This document shows, piece after piece, positions 17,530 through 26,035 of a stretch of DNA of 45,510 nt. Below the pieces are notes generated by a model. The model ran no database searches and was not told where the DNA came from. It worked only from the letters and a program-made list of their open reading frames with translations. The DNA is taken from contig JAISOU010000063.1 in the NCBI GenBank assembly GCA_031275395.1, positions 1-45,510 on the forward strand, read 5' to 3'. Each line of letters begins with the position of its first letter. Position 1 is the first letter of the stretch. The translations under genes were made by a program, and so were the position numbers. The DNA is from Helicobacteraceae bacterium. GTDB lineage: Bacteria > Campylobacterota > Campylobacteria > Campylobacterales > SZUA-545.

Positions 17530-19799
17530 TTTTTGCGGATTTTCACCAACCAATAATCGCCGTTTTGCTTAGTCTGCTCTAAAATTGTATGCCCCTCGCC
17601 TTCGACCGATCTCGGTACGTTTTCGATCGGGGCTCCGCTATCTAGCAAAATATCCAAAATCTCGCCGCTTTTCATCTGCGCTAAGTCCATCTTGGTTTTA
17701 ACAAAGTTCATAGGGCAGGAAACGCCGCGATAATCTTTGAATCGATTAGCGTTTTGCGCAGGTTTTACCTCGATCTTTTTCTCGCGCTCTACGGCGAATT
17801 TCAAAGAGTTATCCATAGTCGCGTAAAGCTCGATTACCGCTTTTGCCAGATCGACGACTTTTGCGTTTGCGTCGCCCTCTAATAACGGAGTAAAAGCGGC
17901 GTCGATCAGTCCCGTATCTATAAACAGTTTTTTGAACGCCGCTAGAACTTCGCTTTCGCTTCTTGCTTCCTCGCCTCGCGTTATTAACAACATTCTTGCG
18001 GCAAGCGTTCTAACGGCTGCAAAGCTCTTCTCTTCAAGCGCGATTTGTAGCGCTTTTTTATCGGCGTCGATCAGATCGTACATTCCCGCGCTACATTCGC
18101 CCGCGCCTCTGCCTTTAAGCGAAAAAATTTCTTTTGCGGTATAGTCGTAATATGGGTTTTTATCCTCGTCGAAACTAGGGATTTTTTCGTAGCTTTTAGC
18201 AATCTCTATAACCGCTTTTTCGCCGCCGCTGTCGATCCATTCCGCAAATGATTTATACTCGCCTTTCTTGTCAATCCACAGCTTTAACAGATCGGATATA
18301 AACGAAGGAAGATAGTAGGCGCTTACAGAAACCGTTTGTTTTGCAAAGCGAGTGATATTTTCGCCGACTTTAGCGCCGACTAATATGCTATATGCTGGAT
18401 ATGCGACGCCGTCTTCTCGTAGGACTTTTCCAAAAAATCCTAGATCGGCGATATGGTGTCTGCCGCAACTATTTGGACAGCCAGAGATATGGATCTTAAA
18501 ACCTTGCAGAGAATCAAGCGCTATATTTTCTTTTTTTAACTTTTTTTCGATTGCCGCTATAGCGCCGCGCGGTATCGTAATACCAAGTTGGCAGGTCGCC
18601 GCGCCCGTACATACGACGCTATCTCCGATGATCGCCGCTTTGGAAGCGATTGGCGATATCTGTTTAATCGTTTCGTGTAGATTGGCTAGCTCGCTTAAGC
18701 TAAGATTTCTAAGATAGATATTCTGATCGCTTCCAAAGCGAAGCGTATCTCGATCGGGCGCGATCTCTATTAGTTTTTGCGCTAATAATTTTGCGTTTTG
18801 CGCGCTAATATCGCCTAATTGAAGCGCGATTTTCGCGCAGAAGTAACCCGTTTGTTTTTGGGCGATCGCGTAACGATCCAACCATAATTTTTGTTCGTTG
18901 TTTAACTTTGGAGGGATTGGATTTTCGATTGGCGCAATTTCGCTAAAGCTTTCAAAGTTAAGTAGCCAATCTACCCCGCTTGATCTTATTTTCTCAACCT
19001 TAAAATCGACCTCTTTTCTAAACTCTTCAATGCCTAGCTCCTCTACTAAAAATCTAAGTCTTGCGTTGTTTTTATTTTTCCTATTGCCCTTTTCGTTAAA
19101 GACTTCTTTAATCGCCTGCGATAAAAGAAATATCTCCTCTTCGGGCAGAAAATCTAAAAACTTAACGCCAACCTTAGGCTTCGCCCCCATACCGCCGGCT
19201 ACAAAGACGCTAAAGCCTTTTTTGCCCTCTTTTATCTTGGCTATAAAACCAACGTCGATCAAAGTCGCTCCGCCGCGATCGGCTTGGCTTGCGCTAAAGG
19301 CAATTTTATATTTTCTTGGCAGAGCGTATGAATCTTTTTGTTCTAGCATCTTGCGATTAAGCGCTAACGCGTAAGGCGTTACGTCGAAAATCTGATCTTT
19401 GGCGATTCCAGAATAGGGATCGGCGGTGATATTGCGAACCGTATTTCCGCCGCCGCCTCTACCCGTTAAGCCGTTTTTGTGTAGCGCTTCTATAACGCTT
19501 AGAAAGTTTTCTATCTTAACGTAGTGTAGCTGAACGCCGCCGCGAGTCGTTACGTGTAGCGAGCCGTTTGCGTAAGCGATCGATATATCCGCGAGAGCCA
19601 AAAGTTGCGCGGGCGTAATATAACCCGCGGAGAGCTTAACGCGAACCATATAGGTATTAGCTTCGCGCTGTTCGTAAATACCGAAAGGAACGCGAATTGT
19701 TTTAAACAACAAACTATCCGATCTGCCCTCGATAAAATCGCCGTATTGTTTTTTGAAAACCTCAAAATCTTCATTAACGGATTGCGGAAGCGCGCTCAT
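17526..19799 (-). CDS. sir: Assimilatory sulfite reductase hemoprotein with C-terminal TusA-like domain
   Basis: A 757-residue fusion. Residues 1-510 form a siroheme/[4Fe-4S] nitrite-sulfite reductase: the basic segment VTTRGGVQLHYV and the cluster ligands C397, C403, C441 and C445 (CTGAATC and CPNSC) are all present. Residues 550-670 are helical with no family I can name. Residues 690-757 are a TusA/SirA-like sulfur-carrier domain with the CPMNFVK motif (C695). It reduces sulfite to sulfide; in the Wolinella HcyS pathway the sulfide from Sir converts adenylated HcyS to a thiocarboxylate. The fused TusA domain could hold sulfur during transfer, which is inference. No flavoprotein subunit is adjacent, so the electron donor is probably ferredoxin. 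Overlaps hcyD and cysG by 4 bases each. Confidence 0.92.
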   Translation of the reverse strand: MSALPQSVNEDFEVFKKQYGDFIEGRSDSLLFKTIRVPFGIYEQREANTYMVRVKLSAGYITPAQLLALADISIAYANGSLHVTTRGGVQLHYVKIENFLSVIEALHKNGLTGRGGGGNTVRNITADPYSGIAKDQIFDVTPYALALNRKMLEQKDSYALPRKYKIAFSASQADRGGATLIDVGFIAKIKEGKKGFSVFVAGGMGAKPKVGVKFLDFLPEEEIFLLSQAIKEVFNEKGNRKNKNNARLRFLVEELGIEEFRKEVDFKVEKIRSSGVDWLLNFESFSEIAPIENPIPPKLNNEQKLWLDRYAIAQKQTGYFCAKIALQLGDISAQNAKLLAQKLIEIAPDRDTLRFGSDQNIYLRNLSLSELANLHETIKQISPIASKAAIIGDSVVCTGAATCQLGITIPRGAIAAIEKKLKKENIALDSLQGFKIHISGCPNSCGRHHIADLGFFGKVLREDGVAYPAYSILVGAKVGENITRFAKQTVSVSAYYLPSFISDLLKLWIDKKGEYKSFAEWIDSGGEKAVIEIAKSYEKIPSFDEDKNPYYDYTAKEIFSLKGRGAGECSAGMYDLIDADKKALQIALEEKSFAAVRTLAARMLLITRGEEARSESEVLAAFKKLFIDTGLIDAAFTPLLEGDANAKVVDLAKAVIELYATMDNSLKFAVEREKKIEVKPAQNANRFKDYRGVSCPMNFVKTKMDLAQMKSGEILDILLDSGAPIENVPRSVEGEGHTILEQTKQNGDYWLVKIRKK

Positions 19800-20194
19800 T
19801 CTATTACCTCTATCTCTTCTTCGTTTGCTATGCCGGATTTAATGCGAAAGGATTTTACTACGGGGTTTTCTCCCGCTAACGAAACGATAATATAGCTAAT
19901 GTTCGGATCGTAGGCTAAACGAATATCTTCTTGCGACAGACGCGACGGCGTAGCGGGATGCGAATGATAACACGCGGTTAATCTTAAGCCTAGTTTGCCC
20001 GCCTCTTTTAGCGCGGTAAACTGCTCGTTTGGATCAAAGCTAAAATGTTCCTCGCTATTATCGACGTTTTTCATTTTGTATATTTTTTTAATCGACTCTT
20101 TATCACCCGCCAAATAACCGCACGCCTCGATTGGCGCGTCTGCTTTTGCGTGATCGATTAACGCTTCATAAACCGATTTTACAATTTTAATCAT
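19796..20194 (-). CDS. hcyD: JAMM/MPN metalloprotease HcyD-like (HcyS-processing)
   Basis: A 132-residue M67 zinc peptidase. The JAMM ligands and catalytic residues are complete: E23 (PIEACGY), H77 and H79 in HSHPATPS, S87 and D90. In Wolinella succinogenes HcyD removes the terminal alanine of HcyS to expose Gly-Gly and later releases homocysteine from HcyS-homocysteine. Gene order hcyS-hcyF-hcyD-sir here matches that function. It overlaps hcyF by 8 bases and sir by 4. Confidence 0.88.
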   Translation of the reverse strand: MIKIVKSVYEALIDHAKADAPIEACGYLAGDKESIKKIYKMKNVDNSEEHFSFDPNEQFTALKEAGKLGLRLTACYHSHPATPSRLSQEDIRLAYDPNISYIIVSLAGENPVVKSFRIKSGIANEEEIEVIE

Positions 20195-20996
20195 ATTTAT
20201 TCTCGCATACCGCTTGCTCGTAATCGATTAACTCTTTTATACCGTTATCTCCGCAAACTCTGCACTTGGGGTTTCTCTTAAAACGGACGGTTCTAAAGGT
20301 CATAGATTTTGCCTCGAAGCTAAGCAGAGAGTTAAACAGCGGCGTTCCGACGTTTGTAATATATTTTAACGCTTCTGTCGCCTGTATCGTCCCCAAAATC
20401 CCCGCGACCGCTCCCAAAATCCCCGCGCTACTACAAGTTGGGACTTCGTTCGGCGGCGGCGGAGCGTTAAACGCGCAGGCGTAGCAGGCGCTTTTATGCG
20501 GATCGACGCTCATCGTTTGTCCGGTAAAGCGCAGAATACCGCCGTGAGAATATGGTTTATTCGCCAAAACGCAAGCGTCGTTTATTAAAAACTTTGTCGC
20601 AAAATTGTCCGTTCCGTCTATCACAAAATCGTAAGGAGCGATCAGATTTAATATGCTTTCCGCAGAAACCATCGTTTGATAGGTATTAACCTTGATATGC
20701 GGGTTAATTGCAAGCATTTTGCGCTTTGCCGATTCTACCTTTGGCGTTCCTACCTCTTCGGTTGTGTGGATAATCTGTCTTTGCAAATTGCTTAAATCGA
20801 CGACGTCGCCGTCTATTATGCCGATCTCTCCGACTCCCGCGGCCGAAAGATAAAGCGCTATAGGCGATCCTAATCCTCCCGCTCCAATCACAAGAACTTT
20901 GGAGTTTATAATTTTTTCCTGTCCCTCGATCCCGACCTCTTCTAAGATGATATGTCTTGAAAAGCGCTCTAGCTCCTCTTCGCTAAAATCTCTCAA
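20187..20996 (-). CDS. hcyF: ThiF/MoeB/HesA-type adenylyltransferase HcyF-like
   Basis: A 269-residue E1-like enzyme. GAGGLGS (residues 38-44) is the ATP loop, DGDVVDLSNLQRQ the Mg/ATP segment, DGTDNFATKFL the conserved Asp region, and CYAC with CRVCG bind zinc. It adenylates the C-terminal glycine of a ubiquitin-like sulfur carrier. The carrier hcyS overlaps its start by 4 bases and the JAMM protease follows, so it is assigned to HcyF of the homocysteine pathway rather than to MoeB or ThiF. It has no rhodanese domain, consistent with direct use of sulfide from Sir. Confidence 0.88.
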   Translation of the reverse strand: MRDFSEEELERFSRHIILEEVGIEGQEKIINSKVLVIGAGGLGSPIALYLSAAGVGEIGIIDGDVVDLSNLQRQIIHTTEEVGTPKVESAKRKMLAINPHIKVNTYQTMVSAESILNLIAPYDFVIDGTDNFATKFLINDACVLANKPYSHGGILRFTGQTMSVDPHKSACYACAFNAPPPPNEVPTCSSAGILGAVAGILGTIQATEALKYITNVGTPLFNSLLSFEAKSMTFRTVRFKRNPKCRVCGDNGIKELIDYEQAVCENKYD

Positions 20997-21202
20997 GCGC
21001 CGCCTCCCATAAAGTAGAGAAAATTAACGCGATCGCCCTCTTTTAATCGCTGAGTCGCGTAGTTTTCGTGAGCAACAAACTCGTCGTTTAACTGAACCGA
21101 AACCGTGTACGGTCGTTCTATCTCCTCTAATTTTAGAAGCTCGGAGACCGTAAGCGCTTCATTAGAAAAACTTTTTGCCTCGTCGTTTATGATCAGATTC
21201 AT
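20993..21202 (-). CDS. hcyS: ThiS/MoaD-like sulfur carrier HcyS-like (ends GGGA)
   Basis: A 69-residue beta-grasp protein. It resembles ThiS (LTVSELLKL, VSVQLNDEFV, LKEGDRVNFLYF) but ends MGGGA instead of the free Gly-Gly. The extra C-terminal Ala must be removed before adenylation, exactly as described for HcyS-Ala and the protease HcyD in Wolinella. The processed tail would become a thiocarboxylate donating sulfur to O-acetylhomoserine through MetY. It lies 32 bases after cysH and overlaps hcyF by 4. A ThiS role is less likely because no thiazole genes are nearby. Confidence 0.88.
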   Translation of the reverse strand: MNLIINDEAKSFSNEALTVSELLKLEEIERPYTVSVQLNDEFVAHENYATQRLKEGDRVNFLYFMGGGA

Positions 21203-21234
21203 CTTTTCCCTTTTTAAAAGTTAATTTTACTCGC

Positions 21235-21897
21235 TTACCCTTTAATGTGAAGCCCGCACTCTTTATGCTCGGGGTTTTCCCACCACCATCTGCCCGATCT
21301 TATATCCTCGCCTTCGGCTACCGCTCTTGTACAGGGTTCGCAACCGATACTCTTAAAACCTTCCGCGTAAAGCGGGTGAAGCGGCAGATCGTTCTGCGCG
21401 ATATAGTCGTAGAGCTCTTTTTCGCTCCAATCAAAAATCGGGTTAATTTTCAAAAGACGATATTTTTCGTCGTATTCTACTAATTGTAAATTAGCCCTTG
21501 TGATCGATTGCGCCGCTCTTAATCCCGTTATCCACGCGCTTTTATTTTTTAACGCCCTTTCTAGCGGGCGCACCTTTCTAATATCGCAACATAAACGCCG
21601 TTTTTCTAAACTTTCGCGCATACCGTAATCGCCAAGCTCGGTTTCAAGCTCTTTAACCTCGCTTTGATCGGGATAGTATTTTATAATTTTAACGTTGAAA
21701 AACCGCTCGATCTCATTGTGAAACGTTTCGCTTTGATGAAAATGTTTAAGCGTTTCAAGCGTGAAAATCTCGATATTATCGTGATCTTTTAATAGATGCA
21801 AGAGCGCTATATCTTCCGCTTGATAGCTACAAGAAAATCCGATCGCCCCTTTGATTTCATTTAATATATCGTAAAGGCGATCGCGCTCATATAACAT
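21235..21897 (-). CDS. cysH: Assimilatory adenylyl-sulfate (APS) reductase
   Basis: A 220-residue PAPS/APS reductase-family protein. The presence of C103-C104 and C186-x2-C189, ligands of a [4Fe-4S] cluster, indicates the APS-using type rather than E. coli-type PAPS reductase. The catalytic Cys is C214 in KECGLH close to the C-terminus. It reduces APS to sulfite with thioredoxin. Gene context (sulfate transporter upstream, sulfite reductase downstream) agrees. ATP sulfurylase, which makes APS, is not in the window. Overlaps cysA by 11 bases. Confidence 0.95.
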   Translation of the reverse strand: MLYERDRLYDILNEIKGAIGFSCSYQAEDIALLHLLKDHDNIEIFTLETLKHFHQSETFHNEIERFFNVKIIKYYPDQSEVKELETELGDYGMRESLEKRRLCCDIRKVRPLERALKNKSAWITGLRAAQSITRANLQLVEYDEKYRLLKINPIFDWSEKELYDYIAQNDLPLHPLYAEGFKSIGCEPCTRAVAEGEDIRSGRWWWENPEHKECGLHIKG

Positions 21898-22945
21898 AGT
21901 CGCTCCACTCGTTGTTTTCGTCGTATATCTTTGCCTGTTTGAAATGGATAAATAGCCTTTCGCGGTTTTGCGCTTTTATCTCGTTCCAACGTTTCTTTTC
22001 TATATCGGCTTCGATCTCTTGCGATCCGATCAGGGTTTTTAACTCGACGCGAACGCGGTTTCCTAATATTCTATACGTCGCGATAGTCGCTTCCAAACCT
22101 TTGCCGTCCTCGTTGTCAAAGTCGATCGTAACGTCGTGCGGACGCACGAAAAACTCTACTCCCCGTTTATTTTCTTTTCCGTTAGGGCGCACAATTCCGC
22201 GCTCAAATCTTGCGTGAAAAAGATTAACGTTTCCTAGAAAACCGTAAACAAAAGGATTTGCGGGGTTGTCATAAACCTCCTCGGGCGTTCCGATCTGCTC
22301 TATTTTACCTTTGTTTAATATTACGATCTTATCGGAAACCTCTAACGCCTCTTCCTGATCGTGCGTTACAAATACGCTTGTTACGTGAATCTCGTCGTGC
22401 AAAAATCTTAACCATCTTCTAAGCTCTTGTCTTACCTTCGCGTCTAACGCTCCAAACGGTTCGTCTAGCAATAAAACCTTTGGCTCTACCGCCAAAGCGC
22501 GCGCTAAAGCCACCCTTTGTTTCTGCCCGCCGCTTAATTCGCTAGGATAACGCTTTGCCATCGATTGGAGTTGCACCATTGATAGCAGATGATTAACCTT
22601 ATCCGTAATTTCACTCTTGCTTGGTCTATTCTTGCTTGGACGCACTCTTAAGCCGAAAGCTACGTTTTCAAAAACCGTCTTATGCTTAAATAAAGCGTAG
22701 TGCTGAAAGACAAATCCGACGCCCCTATCTTTTATCGGTTTATAGGTCGTATCCTCGCCAAAAAAGTTAATGCTACCCCGATCGGGATTTTCCAATCCCG
22801 CGATAATTCTTAAGAGCGTCGTTTTTCCGCTTCCCGAAGGCCCTAATAGAGCGGTCAATTCCCCGCTAGGAATCGTTAGGTTGATATTATCCAAAGCGCT
22901 AAAAGCGCCAAACTGTTTGCCGATCTGCGATATTTCTATACTCAC
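21887..22945 (-). CDS. cysA: Sulfate/thiosulfate ABC transporter ATPase CysA
   Basis: A 352-residue ABC ATPase: Walker [12 protein letters not shown], signature [16 protein letters not shown], Walker [13 protein letters not shown] and switch His in VFVTHDQEE. The C-terminal TOBE-like domain (about residues 235-352) is that of the CysA family. It drives sulfate import with CysT, CysW and Sbp, all encoded immediately upstream. The start overlaps cysW by 4 bases. Confidence 0.95.
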   Translation of the reverse strand: MSIEISQIGKQFGAFSALDNINLTIPSGELTALLGPSGSGKTTLLRIIAGLENPDRGSINFFGEDTTYKPIKDRGVGFVFQHYALFKHKTVFENVAFGLRVRPSKNRPSKSEITDKVNHLLSMVQLQSMAKRYPSELSGGQKQRVALARALAVEPKVLLLDEPFGALDAKVRQELRRWLRFLHDEIHVTSVFVTHDQEEALEVSDKIVILNKGKIEQIGTPEEVYDNPANPFVYGFLGNVNLFHARFERGIVRPNGKENKRGVEFFVRPHDVTIDFDNEDGKGLEATIATYRILGNRVRVELKTLIGSQEIEADIEKKRWNEIKAQNRERLFIHFKQAKIYDENNEWSDYVI

Positions 22946-23910
22946 AAGTTCTCCTCCCTCTTTGCGTTTCTTCTTTGAATTAAGATAAAATGCTCGATAA
23001 TATATTTTACAATTAGCGTTACCAACGATAAAAGCGTTAGAAGCGAAGCGATCGAAAACGCGGCGCTATATAGGTATTCGTTGTAAAGAATCTCTATATG
23101 TAGCGGCATCGTCATTGTAACGCCTCTAATTAATCCTGAAACGACGGCTACCGCGCCGAACTCTCCCATAGCTCTAGCGTTGGTCAATATCACTCCGTAT
23201 AAAACGCCCCATTTGATATTTGGAAGCGTAACTCTAAAGAATATTTGCAAGCCGCCCGCGCCCAAAGTTAGCGCCGCCTCTTCGTCGTCTTTGCCCAACT
23301 CCTGCATTAACGGTATTAACTCTTTAGCCACAAACGGAAAGGTAACAAAAGTGCTCGCTAACACAAGACCCGGAACCGCAAAAACAATCTTTATGTTTAG
23401 TTCAGATAACCATGCGCCGAACCAGCCGAACGCGCCGAAAAGCAAAACGAAAATCAGCCCCGCGATCACGGGCGAAATGGCAAACGGCGCTTCGATCATC
23501 GTCGTTAAAATCTGTTTGCCTTTGAAGTCGTATTTTGAGATCGCCCACGCAAGCAATATGCCAAAAAAGGTATTTAACGGAACGCAGATCGCGGCGACCA
23601 AGAGCGTTAATTTGATCGCCGCGAAAGCGTCGTTTTCGGCGATCGCGCTAAAATAGTAGCTAAAGCCGCTCGAGAGCGCGGAAAAAGTTAATTTAATCGA
23701 CTCGATAAAATCTTTTTTTTCGATTGCGTCGGAATAAGAGGCAAAGCCGATAGATTCGATATAGGTTTCAATACCTCTTCTTAACGCTTCGCTAAAAATC
23801 GTGTATATCGGCAAGATAATAAAAACGACTAAAAATGTTATTGTAATCGTAATTAAGATCGGTCTAATCCATTTTGGCTCGCTTGCGACGCCTTTGACGT
23901 TATTGCTCAT
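22942..23910 (-). CDS. cysW: Sulfate ABC transporter permease CysW
   Basis: A 322-residue inner-membrane permease with about six membrane helices. The EAA motif region is seen as [25 protein letters not shown], the coupling helix that docks on Cys[16 protein letters not shown] is characteristic of CysW. An insertion of about 45 residues between the first and second helix (around residues 40-90) makes it longer than E. coli CysW (about 290). Overlaps cysT and cysA by 4 bases each. Confidence 0.93.
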   Translation of the reverse strand: MSNNVKGVASEPKWIRPILITITITFLVVFIILPIYTIFSEALRRGIETYIESIGFASYSDAIEKKDFIESIKLTFSALSSGFSYYFSAIAENDAFAAIKLTLLVAAICVPLNTFFGILLAWAISKYDFKGKQILTTMIEAPFAISPVIAGLIFVLLFGAFGWFGAWLSELNIKIVFAVPGLVLASTFVTFPFVAKELIPLMQELGKDDEEAALTLGAGGLQIFFRVTLPNIKWGVLYGVILTNARAMGEFGAVAVVSGLIRGVTMTMPLHIEILYNEYLYSAAFSIASLLTLLSLVTLIVKYIIEHFILIQRRNAKREENL

Positions 23911-24902
23911 TTGCTACCTCTCGTTTTTGAGAATCGTTGCAAAAAGTTGATTAACAGTAGCAACGCAAAGGATATAACAAGCATAATAACGCCGATCGCG
24001 CTGGCTCCCTCGTAATCAAACTCCATCAGTTTCTTAACGATCAAAAGCGGAACGATTTCCGTTTCATAAGGCATATTGCTGGAAATAAAGATCACCGATC
24101 CGTATTCGCCTACGCCTCTGGCGAACGCCAAAGCAAAACCCGTTAATAACGCGGGGTAGATCGAAGGAAAAATAACGTGTCTAAATATCTGAAAAAAGTT
24201 AGCGCCTAGCGAACTTGCCGCCTCTTCTAACTCCCGATCCAACTCCTCGATCACGGGCTGAACGCTACGCACCACAAAAGGCAGACCGATAAATACGAGC
24301 GCGATCACAATTCCCGTTTTTGAATAAGCTACGCTCAAATCTATATTCTCCAAAAAACTTCTAAAACAGCTTTCCTCTTCGGGGCAAGCGTCGAAATTAG
24401 GCGCGAACGAGCGCAATTTCTCCTGCAATGACTGCAAAGGCTCGCCTAACAATCCGTTAGGAGCGAAGATTGCCGTTAAAGAGATTCCCGTAACCGCCGT
24501 CGGGATCGCAAAAGGTAGATCGATAAGCGCGTCTACGATTCGCTTTCCATAAAAACTATACCGCGCCAAAACCCACGCGATAATTAACCCAAAAAACGCG
24601 TTGATGCACGCCGCTAAGAATGTCGTCCCAAACGAGATTTTTAGCGCCGTCGTAACTCTTTGATCGGATAGGATCGCCCAGTAGTATTTAAACGATTCGG
24701 CAAACGAAGTCGTAAGCGCGCTTAAGAGTCCCTGATCGGATAAGATCGCGCTAAACTCCTTAAAGCCCGGCTTAAACGAAAAGAGAATTAACGCGCTTAA
24801 CGGTATCAAAACCAGTAGCGACATATATGTTAAAGAAAGCCCTAGCGTTATGCCAAAACCCGGCAATCGCGCCGTATTTTTAGATTTTCTATTAAACAAC
24901 AT
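23907..24902 (-). CDS. cysT: Sulfate ABC transporter permease CysT (CysU)
   Basis: A 331-residue permease with six membrane helices. The EAA loop is ELEEAASSLGANFFQIFRHVIFPSI and GVGEYGSVIFISSNMP is diagnostic for CysT. A periplasmic insertion of about 40 residues (around 155-195, containing two Cys) and another near 60-80 are longer than in the E. coli protein (277 residues), and CysW has comparable extra loops, suggesting co-evolved periplasmic docking surfaces. The start lies 18 bases after the sbp stop; ribosome site weak. Confidence 0.93.
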   Translation of the reverse strand: MLFNRKSKNTARLPGFGITLGLSLTYMSLLVLIPLSALILFSFKPGFKEFSAILSDQGLLSALTTSFAESFKYYWAILSDQRVTTALKISFGTTFLAACINAFFGLIIAWVLARYSFYGKRIVDALIDLPFAIPTAVTGISLTAIFAPNGLLGEPLQSLQEKLRSFAPNFDACPEEESCFRSFLENIDLSVAYSKTGIVIALVFIGLPFVVRSVQPVIEELDRELEEAASSLGANFFQIFRHVIFPSIYPALLTGFALAFARGVGEYGSVIFISSNMPYETEIVPLLIVKKLMEFDYEGASAIGVIMLVISFALLLLINFLQRFSKTRGSK

Positions 24903-24920
24903 ATATGCCGCCGTTTTTAT

Positions 24921-25919
24921 CTATTTTTTATAGATTTTGTCAAACTCGCCGCCGTTGGAAAAGTGCTTTTTAGTCGCCTCCGCCCATCCGCCGAAATCTT
25001 TGTCGATCGTTACGAATTCCAGTTTAGGAAATTGTTTCGCGAACTCTTTCGCCACTTCCGCGTCCGTAGGGCGATAGTAGTTTTTCGCCGCTATGCGCTG
25101 ACCCTCTTTGGAATAAAGATATTGCAGGTATGCCGTAGCCACCTTCTCCGTGCCTTTTTTCTTAACGTTCGCATCGACCAAACTCACCGAAGGCTCGGCT
25201 AGAATACTTAGGCTAGGAACGACAATCTCGACCTTGCTTTTTCCAAGCTCGTTGATCGATAAAAACGCCTCGTTTTCCCACGCCAAAAGCACGTCGCCGA
25301 TACCGCGCTGAACAAACGTATTTGTAGAACCTCTAGCGCCGCTATCCAACACGGGAACGTTCTTAAACAGTTTAGTTACAAACTCTCTAGCCTTGCTTTC
25401 GTCGTTGCCGTTATGTTTAAGAGCGTACGCCCACGCCGCCAAGTAATTCCAACGCGCCCCGCCCGAAGTTTTAGGATCGGGCGTGATCACCTTAACGCCG
25501 CTTTTGATCAGATCGTCCCAATCTTTGATCTTTTTGGGATTGCCCGCCCGCACCAAAAATACGATCGTCGAAGTGTATGGAGCGCTGTTGTTCGCAAAGC
25601 GCTTTTGCCAATCGGGATCGATAATTTTCGCCTTTTCAACGATCGCGTCGATGTCGCCGCCAAGCGCCAACGTTACCACGTCCGCGTCGTTGCCTTCGAT
25701 CACGCTTCGCGCTTGACCGCCCGAACCGCCGTGAGATTGGCGAATGGTTACGTCGTCTCCCGTTTGAGCCTTGTAGTGTTTCGCGAACGCGGCGTTGAAC
25801 TCTTTATAAAGCTCCCGCGTCGGATCGTACGAGACGTTCAAAATCTCGTATTGAGCGGCTTGTAGAACAGCCGCAGACAGAATTAGCCCTGCCGCCAAAA
25901 TGCGTTTTGCAAAACTCAT
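24921..25919 (-). CDS. sbp: Periplasmic sulfate-binding protein
   Basis: A 332-residue solute-binding protein with signal peptide MSFAKRILAAGLILSAAVLQA. The start at 25919 has a perfect AAGGAG site 8 bases upstream; the frame extends 20 codons further but would overlap the promoter. Conserved motifs of sulfate-binding proteins are visible: NVSYDPTRELYKEFN near the mature N-terminus, QSHGGSGGQARSV and TPDPKTSGGARWNYL, plus GDVLLAWENEA. First gene of the ten-gene operon. CysP-like thiosulfate binding cannot be excluded. Confidence 0.95.
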   Translation of the reverse strand: MSFAKRILAAGLILSAAVLQAAQYEILNVSYDPTRELYKEFNAAFAKHYKAQTGDDVTIRQSHGGSGGQARSVIEGNDADVVTLALGGDIDAIVEKAKIIDPDWQKRFANNSAPYTSTIVFLVRAGNPKKIKDWDDLIKSGVKVITPDPKTSGGARWNYLAAWAYALKHNGNDESKAREFVTKLFKNVPVLDSGARGSTNTFVQRGIGDVLLAWENEAFLSINELGKSKVEIVVPSLSILAEPSVSLVDANVKKKGTEKVATAYLQYLYSKEGQRIAAKNYYRPTDAEVAKEFAKQFPKLEFVTIDKDFGGWAEATKKHFSNGGEFDKIYKK

Positions 25920-25950
25920 TTTGCTCTCCTTGCATAAAAATGAAAGCGGC

Positions 25951-25979
25951 ACTATACACAAAAAAACTATAAATGTCAA
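25951..25979 (-). promoter_or_regulatory. Near-consensus sigma70 promoter of the sulfate/HcyS operon
   Basis: On the minus strand TTGACA (25979-25974) is followed by exactly 17 bases and TATAGT (25956-25951). The spacer contains a T-run. The expected transcript start is near 25944, about 25 bases before the sbp ATG. No obvious operator palindrome overlaps it. Confidence 0.85.
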
Positions 25980-26035
25980 GTAAATCGATTGGATTTATCT
26001 AAATTATTTTACCAGACCTCCCGTCGGGCGTCTGA

